DNA of 64,000 bases from an uncultured Phycisphaerales bacterium (GCA_903929885.1 CAIYWI010000062.1:1-64000), one strand, 5' to 3'; positions 16,941 to 28,494 are shown, counted from the stretch's first letter. Notes: generated by a model not told the origin, from the sequence alone. A program made the numbers and translations.

Positions 16941-17545
16941 CCCCCGGCCCCGACCCGTCCGCCAAGGAGGCAAAGGCGTCGATGCGGCGGGCCGTGGACG
17001 CCCGCCTCCGGGCCATGAGCCCGGCCGCTCGATCGACCGGCTCGGTCGCCATCGCCGGCAAGGTCCGGAAACTCGACCCATTTCGGCATGCCCGCACGGT
17101 CATGCTCTACACGCCATTCGGGGTCGAGGTGGATGTCGGGCCCCTGGCGGTCGGGGTGCTCGGCGCGGGCGGGCGGGTCTGCCTGCCCGCGTTCGACGTG
17201 CCCACTGGTCGGATGTGGGCCGTCCGACTGGAGGGGGACTGGACGCCCGAGCAGTGGCCGCGGGGGAGGTTCGGGGTGCCGACGTCGCCCGGCGCCGAGC
17301 GAGTCGAACCGGCGAGCATCGACGCGGTGATCGTGCCCGGCGTCGCGTTTGATGCCGCGAGAAATCGCCTCGGCCGCGGCATGGGGTTCTATGATCGGTT
17401 TCTCCGCGACACCGGGCTCGAGGCGGTGTCGATCGGCGTGGCGTTCGAGGAGCAGATGGTCGAGCGTGTCCCGTGCGAAGCCGGCGATGTCGCGCTGCAC
17501 ATGGTGATCACGAACGAGCGGTGCATTCCATCGGCGTCGTGCTGA
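16937..17545 (+). CDS. 5-formyltetrahydrofolate cyclo-ligase
   Basis: The enzyme converts 5-formyl-THF to 5,10-methenyl-THF with ATP, recycling a folate storage form. The 202-residue product has an N-terminal basic helix region (KEAKASMRRAVDARLRAM), the strand VMLYTPFGVEVDV and the diagnostic C-terminal signature LGRGMGFYDRFL at about residues 145-156. VSIGVAFEEQMVERVPCEAGD follows. Length is typical. The start codon overlaps the rarA stop by 4 nt, so the two are almost certainly one operon. Confidence 0.92.
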   Translation: MTPGPDPSAKEAKASMRRAVDARLRAMSPAARSTGSVAIAGKVRKLDPFRHARTVMLYTPFGVEVDVGPLAVGVLGAGGRVCLPAFDVPTGRMWAVRLEGDWTPEQWPRGRFGVPTSPGAERVEPASIDAVIVPGVAFDAARNRLGRGMGFYDRFLRDTGLEAVSIGVAFEEQMVERVPCEAGDVALHMVITNERCIPSASC

Positions 17546-17571
17546 TCGAGTCGTTTCGCTGCGTGTCGCGG

Positions 17572-17594
17572 CGTCCGGCATGGAAGGCCGGACG
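17572..17594 (+). terminator. GC-rich stem-loop after the cyclo-ligase gene
   Basis: CGTCCGGC at 17572-17579 pairs with GCCGGACG at 17587-17594 across a 7-nt loop. It lies 26 nt after the stop codon. No T-run follows, so it may instead be a 3' end-stabilising hairpin or a leader structure of the transpeptidase gene. A second weaker pairing of seven bases, TGACGCG/CGCGTCA, spans 17600-17627. Confidence 0.3.
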
Positions 17595-17708
17595 TTGCGT
17601 GACGCGTCATGCGGATGCGTCGCGTCAGGAGCTTTCACCGCGTGCGAAGGGTCGCGGCCCCTGTCGCAAGACGCGTGTCGATCGACCGCCGGACAAGGAT
17701 GGAACACC

Positions 17709-19007
17709 ATGGCACTCCCCTCCCAGACTGAACGCACGACCACCGGCACTCGTCCCGTCATGTCACGTGGCGACAAGCGAGGCGGCAAGGGCGGCTCGAG
17801 CGGTTACTTGATCGGCGGCGCGGTGGTGCTCGTTGCCGCCGCGGGCTTCGGACTCTGGAAGTACGCCGGACAGGGGTCGGGTGGCGTGACGCCCGCGCCG
17901 GTGGCCGCGGAAGAGCCAGCGGTGGCGGAACCGTCGACGACTACCGAGGTGGCCACGGCGCCGCCCGCCTCCGCGACGCCCGCGCCGGTCGAGGTTCGCC
18001 AAGGCACGCCCGGCGTGACGGGAACGACGACGCCTTCGGGAACGAACACGGCTCCGGTGGGCGTCTTGGCGGCGCCCGCGCCGGTGGCCGGCGTCGACCC
18101 CACCAAGCCGCTGCCGGTGGATGTCAGCCAGCCCGGGCTGCGCCCGGTCGATCCTGCCGCCGCGGGAGCAGCGCCGGTCGCGGGCGGACCGGGCGTTCCC
18201 GCCGCGGGCGACGTGCTGGCGACGGGGAGCACGCAGGTCGTTCGCGCGATGATCGAATCCGGCGATCGTGCGATGGCGGCAGGGCGACTCGTCGAGGCTC
18301 GTACGTCGTATGCACGTGCATTCATGCACTCGGAGGCGTCGAGGTCGGACCTCGAGGTGCTTCGCCAGAAGCTGACGACCATCAACGAGGATCTGGTCTT
18401 TTCGGCGAAGGTGACGCCGGGCGATCCGCTCGTGGAGACCTACACGGTGGTGGCGGGCGACGCGCTCGAGAAGATCCGCAAGAAGCGGGACCTGACCACC
18501 GAGTGGATGATGATCCAGCGGGTGAACCGGATGCCCAACGCCAATGCGCTCAAGGTCGGGCAGAAGCTCAAGCTCGTCCGCGGCCCGTTCCACGCCGTGG
18601 TGCGCAAGGGCGAGTACCGCATGGACATCTTCGCGGGGTCGCCGGAGGAGCCGGACAACTGGCTCTACATCCGATCGTTCAAGGTGGGGCTTGGCGACAA
18701 CAACGGGACGCCCTTGGGCACGTTCCAGATCCGAAACAAGATGCAGAACCCCGACTGGCGGAACCCTCGCACGGGCGAGAAGTTCGGCAAGGACGATCCG
18801 AAGAATCCCATCGGCGAGTACTGGCTGGGCTGGCAGGGCCTGGGCGATTCGTCGCCGATCACCGGCTACGGCATCCACGGCACGGTGGAGCCCGACAGCA
18901 TCGGTCAGTCCAAGTCGATGGGGTGCGTGCGGCTGCTCGACGACGACGTGAAACTCGTCTACGAACTGCTCGCGACCAAGATCAGCGTCGTTCGCGTGGT
19001 GCCCTGA
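17709..19007 (+). CDS. LysM-containing L,D-transpeptidase (YkuD domain)
   Basis: This envelope enzyme probably forms 3-3 peptidoglycan cross-links or anchors proteins to murein. From ATG 17709 (AAGGA about 9 nt upstream) the protein is 432 residues. It has a short basic N terminus and a membrane segment at about residues 37-52 (GGAVVLVAAAGFGLW). A Pro/Ala/Thr-rich linker of about 130 residues follows. A LysM domain (YTVVAGDALEKIRKKRDL, near 245) precedes a YkuD domain with GIHGT and the catalytic SMGCVRL near the C terminus. The His and Cys of the active site are present. The low-complexity linker likely spans the periplasm. Confidence 0.94.
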   Translation: MALPSQTERTTTGTRPVMSRGDKRGGKGGSSGYLIGGAVVLVAAAGFGLWKYAGQGSGGVTPAPVAAEEPAVAEPSTTTEVATAPPASATPAPVEVRQGTPGVTGTTTPSGTNTAPVGVLAAPAPVAGVDPTKPLPVDVSQPGLRPVDPAAAGAAPVAGGPGVPAAGDVLATGSTQVVRAMIESGDRAMAAGRLVEARTSYARAFMHSEASRSDLEVLRQKLTTINEDLVFSAKVTPGDPLVETYTVVAGDALEKIRKKRDLTTEWMMIQRVNRMPNANALKVGQKLKLVRGPFHAVVRKGEYRMDIFAGSPEEPDNWLYIRSFKVGLGDNNGTPLGTFQIRNKMQNPDWRNPRTGEKFGKDDPKNPIGEYWLGWQGLGDSSPITGYGIHGTVEPDSIGQSKSMGCVRLLDDDVKLVYELLATKISVVRVVP

Positions 19008-19087
19008 TCGGCGTCGCCGGCGATCGTCGCAGGCAAGAACGACTGGTCGGTCATCGTCCTGCCCATCTGGATGTTCCTGTCTGACCA

Positions 19088-19117
19088 GGGCCGGTCGCCG
19101 TCGGTGACCGGCCCTTT
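19088..19117 (+). terminator. Intrinsic terminator after the L,D-transpeptidase
   Basis: GGGCCGGTC at 19088-19096 pairs perfectly with GACCGGCCC at 19106-19114 over a 9-nt loop, followed by TTTGTC. It lies 81 nt downstream of the stop codon. The U-tract is short, so efficiency is uncertain. Confidence 0.6.
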
Positions 19118-22197
<3,080 letters not shown>

Positions 22198-22292
22198 GTC
22201 ATGCCGCGCATGACGGCTGTGAGGCGTGCGTGCGTGCGTTGATCGGCGGCGTGCCCTCAGTCGGGGACAGGATCGTCCGATGATGTCCGGGC

Positions 22293-22751
22293 ATGTCCGC
22301 CACTCGATCGAACTCCCAGCCGGCACTGCGGCTTGCGGCCGCGGGGCGTTCCAACACGCTCGGCCTGTCTCGACTCGCGCTCGAGGAGGTCCACGCCTCG
22401 CTCGACGCGGCTGACGCAAGGGTCGAACGCGATGACGCCCGCGCCTACGCGAGAGTCCCGGTTCGCGGCGGCCCCATCGGCGTCTGCCTCGTCCACCCCG
22501 GGGGCACGACCGCCGAACTCCAGATGGCCGGTCGCAACCTTTCCCGCGGCGGCATCTCGTTGCTCCACAGCGGCTTCGTTCACGCCGGCACCCGATGCGT
22601 CGTGCGGCTGCCCCTGGCCGCCGATCACGTCGCCGCCTTTCACGGAGAAGTCGTCCGCTGCTCGCACCGCGGCGGGCAACTGCACGAGATCGGCGTGAAG
22701 TTCGCCCGACCCCTCGAGCAGGATGTCGTCGAGCGGGCGGCCGCGGCCTGA
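22293..22751 (+). CDS. PilZ-domain protein, probable c-di-GMP receptor
   Basis: The 152-residue protein has an N-terminal helical part of about 45 residues followed by one PilZ domain. An Arg-containing segment, RAYARVPVRGG, precedes NLSRGGISLLHSG, which matches the D/N-x-S-x-x-G half of the c-di-GMP motif. The C-terminal half of the barrel (HEIGVKFARP) completes the domain. It probably binds cyclic di-GMP and acts on a partner, since no output domain is present. It is clearly paralogous to the PilZ part of the next gene (shared N-T-x-G, SRGGI/SQGGI, LLHSG and HELGVKFA), so the pair arose by tandem duplication. No Shine-Dalgarno sequence was seen. Confidence 0.85.
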   Translation: MSATRSNSQPALRLAAAGRSNTLGLSRLALEEVHASLDAADARVERDDARAYARVPVRGGPIGVCLVHPGGTTAELQMAGRNLSRGGISLLHSGFVHAGTRCVVRLPLAADHVAAFHGEVVRCSHRGGQLHEIGVKFARPLEQDVVERAAAA

Positions 22752-22889
22752 TCGACTCCCACGCGACATCGCTTACCGGACTTCGCTTCCTGCGTCCTGG
22801 GAAGGATGCGACGCGCGTGGTCGAGTCATGTGACGCCCGGCGACGATCGCTCATGCGGGCGGTGGGGGTGTCGGGTCGATCTCCGATGC

Positions 22890-24056
22890 ATGGACCAGTC
22901 TCCGCTGGACGGCAAGAGCAGAGGCCTCAAGATCAGGGCTGCCGGCCGCGTCAACACCATTGGCGTGTCCGACCGCGACCTGGTCGACATGCTCGAACGC
23001 ATGGATGCCCGCGACACGCTGATGGACGGCAACCTCCGCCGCACCTTCGCGCGTTGGCCCTTCCGTCATTCGAGCGTCATGGTTCGCCTGTCGCACCCGG
23101 GCGGCAGTGAGGTCGATCTTCGGTTGGCCTGCCGCAACCTGTCGCAAGGCGGCATCGCCCTGCTTCACAGCGGCTACGTCTACCCGGGGACGCCCTGCAC
23201 CGTCTTCCTGCCGCGCCTGGTGGGCACGGCGGCGGACGTCAAGGGCGAGGTCACTCGGTGCATCCATCGCAAGGGCACGCTTCACGAACTGGGCGTGAAG
23301 TTCGCCAAGATGATCAACATGAGCCTGTTCATCGACATGAACAGGTCGGCCAACTTCCATCTGCTCGAGTTCGTGCGTCCCGAGACCGTCAGCGGCCGGA
23401 TGCTGCTGGTCGAGGACTGCCCGCTCAACACGAAGATCGTCCGCCACTACCTCCGAGAGACCAAGCTGGCGATCCACGCCGTCACGTCGGCGGCCGAGGG
23501 CATCGCCGCGGTGGCCGACGGGTACGACATCATTTTGTCCGACTGGTCGTTGCCGGACATGAGCGGCGTCAAGATGCTCGCGGCGATGCGGGAAAACGGC
23601 ATCCAGTCGCCGGCGATCTTCATCACCGCCGATCCCGCCAACGCGATGAAGGACGGACTGGCGGACCTTCCCAACGTCGCGCTCCTGGCCAAGCCCCTCT
23701 CGCAGGAGCAGGTGCTGCGGGCAGTGGCGGAGCGAGTGATGAAGAGCAAGTATCGCATCGGGTCGGACGGGCCGGGAACGGGCGGCTCCATGCTGTTCAG
23801 CTCGGACATGACCCACAACATGCGAGAGCAGTGCGAACTGCTCACCCGCGCCGCTCGCGAGAATGACATCAAGGCCGCCATCTCGGTGTGCTACATGCTG
23901 GTGGGCGCCGCAGCCCCCTTGGGATATTCGCACATCGGGCGTCTGGCGGCCTCGCTGGTGGAAGCCGTCGCCGCCGACCAGCCGCGGTCGGCCCAGATGC
24001 AGATCGTCAAGGAGTTGGCTCGCCAAGCGTCCGCCGCCTTCGGCTCACGCGGCTGA
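22890..24056 (+). CDS. PilZ - receiver - degenerate Hpt hybrid signalling protein
   Basis: From ATG 22890 the protein is 388 residues with three modules. Residues 1-150 repeat the PilZ protein encoded just upstream (LACRNLSQGGIALLHSG, HELGVKFA). Residues 165-290 form a CheY-like receiver with MLLVEDCPLNTKIVRHYL, the phospho-acceptor Asp in IILSDWSLPDMSG, the Thr in IFITAD and the Lys in LLAKPL. The last 85 residues resemble an Hpt four-helix bundle. In YMLVGAAAPLGYSHIGRLA, the phosphorylatable His of the usual H-x-L-K-G motif is replaced by Tyr and the Lys by Val. I infer a c-di-GMP-responsive response regulator whose Hpt-like part serves in docking, not phosphotransfer. Confidence 0.88.
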   Translation: MDQSPLDGKSRGLKIRAAGRVNTIGVSDRDLVDMLERMDARDTLMDGNLRRTFARWPFRHSSVMVRLSHPGGSEVDLRLACRNLSQGGIALLHSGYVYPGTPCTVFLPRLVGTAADVKGEVTRCIHRKGTLHELGVKFAKMINMSLFIDMNRSANFHLLEFVRPETVSGRMLLVEDCPLNTKIVRHYLRETKLAIHAVTSAAEGIAAVADGYDIILSDWSLPDMSGVKMLAAMRENGIQSPAIFITADPANAMKDGLADLPNVALLAKPLSQEQVLRAVAERVMKSKYRIGSDGPGTGGSMLFSSDMTHNMREQCELLTRAARENDIKAAISVCYMLVGAAAPLGYSHIGRLAASLVEAVAADQPRSAQMQIVKELARQASAAFGSRG

Positions 24057-24095
24057 GCCCAAGCGCCGCCCGGTCGCGGGCATGCTGAATGACAA

Positions 24096-24123
24096 GCGGC
24101 CGGGCCCGAAGGGGCCCGGCCGC
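24096..24123. terminator. Strong 12-bp stem-loop between the PilZ-receiver gene and tRNA-His
   Basis: GCGGCCGGGCCC at 24096-24107 pairs perfectly with GGGCCCGGCCGC at 24112-24123 around a GAAG loop. It sits between two convergent transcription units and can serve both. Neither side has a good T-run (the tRNA side continues TTGTCATT), so it may be a Rho-independent terminator of GC-rich type or an RNA-stabilising hairpin. Confidence 0.5.
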
Positions 24124-24132
24124 GTTCGTAAG

Positions 24133-24206
24133 GGTGACCGACGGGATTTGAACCCGCGACCCCAAGGATCACAACCTCGTGCTCTACCAGCTGAGCTACG
24201 GCCACC
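24133..24206 (-). tRNA. tRNA-His (GTG anticodon)
   Basis: Read on the minus strand, the RNA folds as a complete cloverleaf. The acceptor stem GTGGCCG pairs with CGGTCAC, the D arm is GCTC/GAGC and the anticodon arm CGAGG-TTGTGAT-CCTTG has anticodon GTG. The T arm is GCGGG-TTCAAAT-CCCGT. The extra G at position -1 (base 24206) opposite C73 (base 24133) is encoded, the identity element specific to tRNA-His. The 3' CCA is not encoded (CCT follows), so it must be added by nucleotidyltransferase. Confidence 0.96.
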
Positions 24207-24368
24207 ATCCGGGGTCGGGATGATACGCCGGAGCCCCGTCTCCCTTCCAGTGGGGCCCGGCCGCGACGGGGCGGGCCCGGCACGCTAATATCCGACGATT
24301 CGCCCGCCTTCCCTCCGGACGCTTCCGGCGGGCTCGCGCCAGCGGGTCGCCATCGGAGCAGCAGCCAC

Positions 24369-24551
24369 ATGGAAGCGTTCGATCAACTCAAGAAGCTCGT
24401 CGCCGAAGCGGAAGAGGACCTCAAGAAGGCCGAGGGCGGCAACAAGGCCGCCGGCACCCGCGTCCGCGGCCTCATGCAGGACATCAAGGCCGCCGCCCAG
24501 ACCATCCGCGAGAAGATTCTGGAACTTCGCGATGCAGGCTCCGCCAACTGA
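24369..24551 (+). CDS. Hc1-like histone H1 family protein
   Basis: This 60-residue, helix-rich protein reads FDQLKKLVAEAEEDLKKAEG, then NKAAGTRVRGLMQDIKA. It matches the N-terminal Hc1 histone-like domain known from Chlamydia and planctomycetes (compare K-A-E-x-G-N-K-A-A-x-x-R-V-R). It probably binds DNA and helps condense the nucleoid, although the Lys-rich tail of chlamydial Hc1 is absent. A TAATAT hexamer at 24286-24291 may be its -10, giving a leader of about 75 nt. Its last 20 nt overlap the start of the FabZ-like gene in another frame, so the two are likely translationally coupled. Confidence 0.85.
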   Translation: MEAFDQLKKLVAEAEEDLKKAEGGNKAAGTRVRGLMQDIKAAAQTIREKILELRDAGSAN

Positions 24552-25071
24552 CGCCGCGTCATCCCAGGCGGGCGGCGATGCGGGCGGCGCGGCCGCCGGC
24601 AAGCTCCTCTTCGACATCAGCGCCATCGACCGCACCAAGCTGGTCGCCGATCGCGCCATGATCGAGAAGTGGAACCCGCACCGCCACGAAATGGCCCTGC
24701 TCGACGGCGTCGTCTGGCACAGCGAGGATCTCTCGCACGGCGTGGGCGTCAAGCACATCCGGTCGGACGAGTTCTGGGTTCGCGGCCACTTTCCCGGAAA
24801 GCCCATGTTTCCCGGCGTGCTCATGATCGAGACCGCCGCGCAACTCGCCTGCTACCTGTTCATTCGCCGCAAGACCGAGCCCACGCTCGCCGTCTTCCTC
24901 AGGATCGAGCAGGCCGCGTTCCGCAGTGCGGTGGTGCCGGGCGACGACTTCTTCATCCTGTGTCGCGAGGTCAAGCGCCAGAAGCGTCGCTTCATCTCCG
25001 AGGTTCAGGGCATCGTCGGAGACCGCATCGCCTTCGACGCCCAGATCAGCGGCATGTCCGTCGATCCCTGA
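24532..25071 (+). CDS. FabZ-like 3-hydroxyacyl-ACP dehydratase
   Basis: This hot-dog-fold protein of 179 residues should dehydrate 3-hydroxyacyl-ACP in fatty acid synthesis. The signature RGHFPGKPMFPGVLMIETAA carries the catalytic His and Glu, preceded by NPHRHEMALLDGVVW at about residues 45-60 as in FabZ. An N-terminal extension of some 30 residues (Ala/Gly-rich, DISAIDRTKL) is longer than in E. coli FabZ (151). It begins inside the histone gene (20-nt overlap). A shorter, more divergent paralogue is at 47171-47596. Whether this is the main FabZ or a specialised dehydratase cannot be decided here. Confidence 0.87.
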   Translation: MQAPPTDAASSQAGGDAGGAAAGKLLFDISAIDRTKLVADRAMIEKWNPHRHEMALLDGVVWHSEDLSHGVGVKHIRSDEFWVRGHFPGKPMFPGVLMIETAAQLACYLFIRRKTEPTLAVFLRIEQAAFRSAVVPGDDFFILCREVKRQKRRFISEVQGIVGDRIAFDAQISGMSVDP

Positions 25072-25106
25072 CCGCATCCCTCGTTCGCCGCCGCCACCAT
25101 CCTCCG

Positions 25107-26102
25107 ATGTACCCGCTCCTCCTGCGTCCGATGCTGCTCGACAAGGTGTGGGGTGGCGATCGCCTGGCTTCCTTCGGCAAGCAGGTCGCCCGCGGGGCGC
25201 GAGTGGGCGAAAGCTGGGAACTCGCCGACCTGGCCTCCACGTCGGCCGGCGGAGCCGGCGGCATGGCCATGGTGTCCGTCGTTCGCAACGGCCCGTTCGC
25301 GGGCCGCACGCTTCGGCAGGTCATCGCCTCTCAGGGCAAGGGCCTGACCGGCCCGGTCCGAATGGCCGCCGACGGCGGCTATCCCCTGCTTGTCAAGTAC
25401 CTCGATGCCGCCGAGCACCTGTCGATCCAGGTGCATCCCAGTCCGGCCTATGCCGCGGCGCATCCGGGTGCGTTGATCAAGTCGGAGTGCTGGCTCATCC
25501 TCGCTGCCGAGCCGGGTGCGAAGATCTACGCCGGGCTGGTCCCGGGCACCACGCCGTCGTCCTTTCTCGCAGCCGTCAAGGCCGGCCGAACTCCCGAATG
25601 CATGACGGCCATTCCGGTGGCCGCGGGGGAGTGCTACGAACTTCCGAGCGGCACGTGCCACGCCTTGGGAGCGGGGGTGGTGTGTCTGGAGGTGCAGACC
25701 GCCTCGGACACGACCTTTCGCGTCCACGACTGGGGACGCAGCGGTCGCGAGGTGCACGTCGACCAGGCCATGGAGTGCATCGATTTCGATGCGCCGCCGG
25801 TCAAGGCCGTTCGGCCGGATCAATCGCCCGCGGGCCGACCCTTCCTGACAACGCCCGACTTCACGCTCGAATACCGTGAAGTCGGGCCCGAAGGTCTTCC
25901 CTTGGCCGACCGCCCGGGCCCGATCGCCATCATCGGAGGGGAAGGAACGCTCGTCGATTGGCTCAAGGGGTACCGGCCCGAGCGGCTGCGGATCGGGTCG
26001 ACGCTCTTGGTGCCCCATCAGGTGCCCATGTCCGCCCGCTTGGTCGGTCAGGCCGCCTCGCCGCTGCGGTGTGTGCTCGTGACCGCGGCCGCGGGGGCGT
26101 GA
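25107..26102 (+). CDS. manA: Type I mannose-6-phosphate isomerase
   Basis: ManA interconverts fructose 6-phosphate and mannose 6-phosphate, feeding GDP-mannose and polysaccharide synthesis. From ATG 25107 the protein is 331 residues. The zinc-binding cupin signature is LLVKYLDAAEHLSIQVHPSP, with Gln and His ligands. KSECWLILAAEPGAKIYAGL and the active-site region YELPSGTCHALGAGV follow, then EVQTASDTTFRVHDWGR. The opening LLRPMLLDKVWGGDRL is typical of the family. No Shine-Dalgarno sequence precedes the ATG, which lies 35 nt after the FabZ-like gene. Proximity to the LacI regulator suggests carbohydrate metabolism but not necessarily co-regulation. Confidence 0.94.
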   Translation: MYPLLLRPMLLDKVWGGDRLASFGKQVARGARVGESWELADLASTSAGGAGGMAMVSVVRNGPFAGRTLRQVIASQGKGLTGPVRMAADGGYPLLVKYLDAAEHLSIQVHPSPAYAAAHPGALIKSECWLILAAEPGAKIYAGLVPGTTPSSFLAAVKAGRTPECMTAIPVAAGECYELPSGTCHALGAGVVCLEVQTASDTTFRVHDWGRSGREVHVDQAMECIDFDAPPVKAVRPDQSPAGRPFLTTPDFTLEYREVGPEGLPLADRPGPIAIIGGEGTLVDWLKGYRPERLRIGSTLLVPHQVPMSARLVGQAASPLRCVLVTAAAGA

Positions 26103-26142
26103 GGGTCGCGGGGAGCGCCGCGGTGCGTGGCCGCCGAGTGCG

Positions 26143-26148
26143 TAGACT
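26143..26148 (+). promoter_or_regulatory. TANNNT -10 element at the LacI-family gene start
   Basis: TAGACT ends 6 nt before GTG 26155 with no Shine-Dalgarno sequence, which suggests a leaderless mRNA with a GTG start. Confidence 0.45.
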
Positions 26149-26154
26149 CCCTCC

Positions 26155-27207
26155 GTGACCGGCCGTGCAGGACAACGCAGCGGCGATTCCGGCAAGCCGA
26201 CGGCCTCCATCCGGCAGGTGGCTGCGTTGGCGGGCGTGTCCATCGCGACCGTCAGTCGAGCCATCAACAACCCCGAGGCGGTCTCGCAGCCCACCTTGAC
26301 GCGGGTTCGCGAAGCCGTCGCGAAGCTGGGGTACGCCCCCAACCCGCTGGCACAGGCGTTGATGGCCGGCGAGAGTCGCCTGATCGGCATCGCCCTTCCG
26401 TGGTTTCATGGCGAGTTCTTCACTCGCATGCTTCATGGCGCCGATGCCGAGGCCACGCGACTTGGGTACCACCTGCTCGTCTCGGCGATCAACCGTGAGC
26501 GGGGCGATGATCGCCGCAACCGCGTGCTGGGCACCGGCCTGATCGACGGCATGATCGTCATGATCGACGATCCGGACGATCCGCTCGCCCGCGATGTCAT
26601 CGCCTCGCCGCTGCCGTCGGTGATCATCGACACCGACTTTTCCTCGCAGGGCGTCGACAGCGTCGTGCTCGACAACGAGCGTGGCACGCGCGAGGCGGTC
26701 GAGCACATGTTCCGGTGGGTCGATCCGTCTCGGTGTCATTACGCGGGCGGTCCCGCCTCCAACCGAGATTCGCTCGAGCGTGCCCGAGCCTTTCAGTCGA
26801 CGCTCGTCGCTCGCGGGCGAGAGGTCTCGTGGGAGCAGGTCCTCTTCGGCGACTATTCCACGGGCTGGGGAAGGGAGTGGGCCATCCGCATGCATCGCGC
26901 CGGAGCGCTCGACGGCGCGGCGGTGCTCGCGGGCAATGACGAGATCGCCCTGGGCATCATGAGGGCGGTGGAATCGCTGGGACTCCGCGTCCCCGAGCAG
27001 GTCCGCATCATCGGCTTCGACGACACTCGCCTCGCATCGCTCATGAAGCCCGCCATGTCGTCCGTGGCGCTGCCCATGGAGGAGGTCGGCGCCGCCGCGG
27101 TCCGCGCCCTCGTGCGACGCATCGAGACCAAGGACGCTCCCGCCACCTGCCAGCGGCTGCCGACGCGACTGGTCGTGCGGGCGAGCAGCACCTCCACCGA
27201 TGCCTGA
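26155..27207 (+). CDS. LacI-family transcriptional regulator
   Basis: A 350-residue repressor/activator of the LacI/GalR type. The N-terminal helix-turn-helix ASIRQVAALAGVSIATVSRA at about residues 14-33 is followed by the hinge helix region PNPLAQALMAGESRLIGIAL. The periplasmic-binding-protein-like effector domain ends with RIIGFDDTRLASLMKPAMSS. An effector sugar or sugar phosphate is expected. The gene is tail-to-tail with a minus-strand operon of amino-sugar genes (36 nt apart), so that operon is its best candidate target. It would have to act from a distance at the operon promoter near 33870. Confidence 0.95.
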   Translation: MTGRAGQRSGDSGKPTASIRQVAALAGVSIATVSRAINNPEAVSQPTLTRVREAVAKLGYAPNPLAQALMAGESRLIGIALPWFHGEFFTRMLHGADAEATRLGYHLLVSAINRERGDDRRNRVLGTGLIDGMIVMIDDPDDPLARDVIASPLPSVIIDTDFSSQGVDSVVLDNERGTREAVEHMFRWVDPSRCHYAGGPASNRDSLERARAFQSTLVARGREVSWEQVLFGDYSTGWGREWAIRMHRAGALDGAAVLAGNDEIALGIMRAVESLGLRVPEQVRIIGFDDTRLASLMKPAMSSVALPMEEVGAAAVRALVRRIETKDAPATCQRLPTRLVVRASSTSTDA

Positions 27208-27243
27208 ACGCCGCGGCCGCTCGGATCTGGGCCGTCGGCCCGA

Positions 27244-28494
27244 TCAGGCCTTCAGCGGCAGCAGGCGACCCTTGAGCTGGTCGAGCACCACCGCCACGAT
27301 GATGGCGCCGCCGATGACGATCTGGTTGTAGTTCTGGTTGATGTTCAGGATGATGATCCCGTTCTCGATGAGTTGAACGAGGATCGCCCCCAGCACCGCG
27401 CCGGCCGCGGTTCCACGCCCGCCCGAGAGCGATGCGCCGCCGATCACGGTCGCCGCGATGACCTTCAGTTCGTATCCCGAACCGGCAGCCGTTTCGGCCG
27501 CGCCCAGGTACCCCAGATAGATCGCGGCCGACAACCCCGCCAACGCGCCCATCAGGGTGTACACCACGATCTTCACGCGGCCCACCGGAATCCCCGCGTA
27601 GCCGGCCGCCACCTCGTTGCCGCCGATGGCGTACACCCGTCGACCCAGCACCGTCCGGGCCATCACGAGGGCGCCGATGACCGCCGTCGCCAGCATGATG
27701 AGCGGGGGCACCGGATTGGTTCCCGCCACGTCGAGCTTGAAGAAGCCCTTGGTCAACGCCTCGGGGAAGCTCCCGACGCTCTGGGCCTGCGTGGGAATCG
27801 CCACCAGGCCTCGCAGCGCCGCCATCGTGCCCAGCGTGATGATGAACGGATGCACCCGAAGCCCCACGATCATGACGCCGTTCAGCAGGCCGCATGCCGC
27901 GCCGGTGATGCAGCAGGTCGCAAGGCACACCGCCAGCGCCGGCAGCAGACTGGCCCCTCCGACGCTGGTCACCGCGCCGCCCGGCTCGACGCCCTGCGCG
28001 CCGGCTTGCAATGCGTTGAGCGCCATCGCCCCGAAGAGCGCGGCCACCGCATAGATCGATCCCACCGACAGGTCGATCCCGCCCATCACGATCACGGCGG
28101 TCATGCCCACGGCCATCACCGCGATGAAGCTCGCGTAGACGAGCTGAAGCACCAGGTTCTCGACGTTGAGGAACTTGTTCACCTCGCTTCGGCGAATCAG
28201 GGTTCCGCCTGTTCCCGATCCTCGATACTCGTATCCGTCCGACGCGGCGTAGGTCGTCGTTCCGGACACCCCCGTCACCGCAATCGTGCCCGTCTCTCCC
28301 CCCTCCAGCGTCACCGCCGCGTCCGATGCAAGCGTCATCCGCTCGACCTGCGGCTTGGTCCCGCCGAACAGCGTCAGGCACAGCATCAGCGTCGCGATCA
28401 CGATGACCAATCCCGATTCCTGCGCAAGCAGGACGGAACGCAACAGGCCGCGGCCGGGACTGGTGTTGCTGGCGGTAGCCGTGGGAGTGGTCAC
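27244..28494 (-). CDS. Sugar ABC transporter permease, RbsC/BPD_transp_2 family
   Basis: This integral membrane permease of 416 residues belongs to the ribose/xylose/galactose transporter type. Diagnostic segments are MGGIDLSVGSIYAVAALFGA, GRRVYAIGGNEVAAGYAGIP and IGGASLSGGRGTAAGAVLGA. A periplasmic loop of about 90 residues after the first membrane segment carries Thr/Gly-rich sequence and is longer than in RbsC. I start at GTG 28494 because GGAGG lies 9 nt upstream. The expected ATPase and solute-binding protein are not adjacent in this window. It is last in the amino-sugar operon, 67 nt after anmK. Confidence 0.9.
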   Translation of the reverse strand: MTTPTATASNTSPGRGLLRSVLLAQESGLVIVIATLMLCLTLFGGTKPQVERMTLASDAAVTLEGGETGTIAVTGVSGTTTYAASDGYEYRGSGTGGTLIRRSEVNKFLNVENLVLQLVYASFIAVMAVGMTAVIVMGGIDLSVGSIYAVAALFGAMALNALQAGAQGVEPGGAVTSVGGASLLPALAVCLATCCITGAACGLLNGVMIVGLRVHPFIITLGTMAALRGLVAIPTQAQSVGSFPEALTKGFFKLDVAGTNPVPPLIMLATAVIGALVMARTVLGRRVYAIGGNEVAAGYAGIPVGRVKIVVYTLMGALAGLSAAIYLGYLGAAETAAGSGYELKVIAATVIGGASLSGGRGTAAGAVLGAILVQLIENGIIILNINQNYNQIVIGGAIIVAVVLDQLKGRLLPLKA

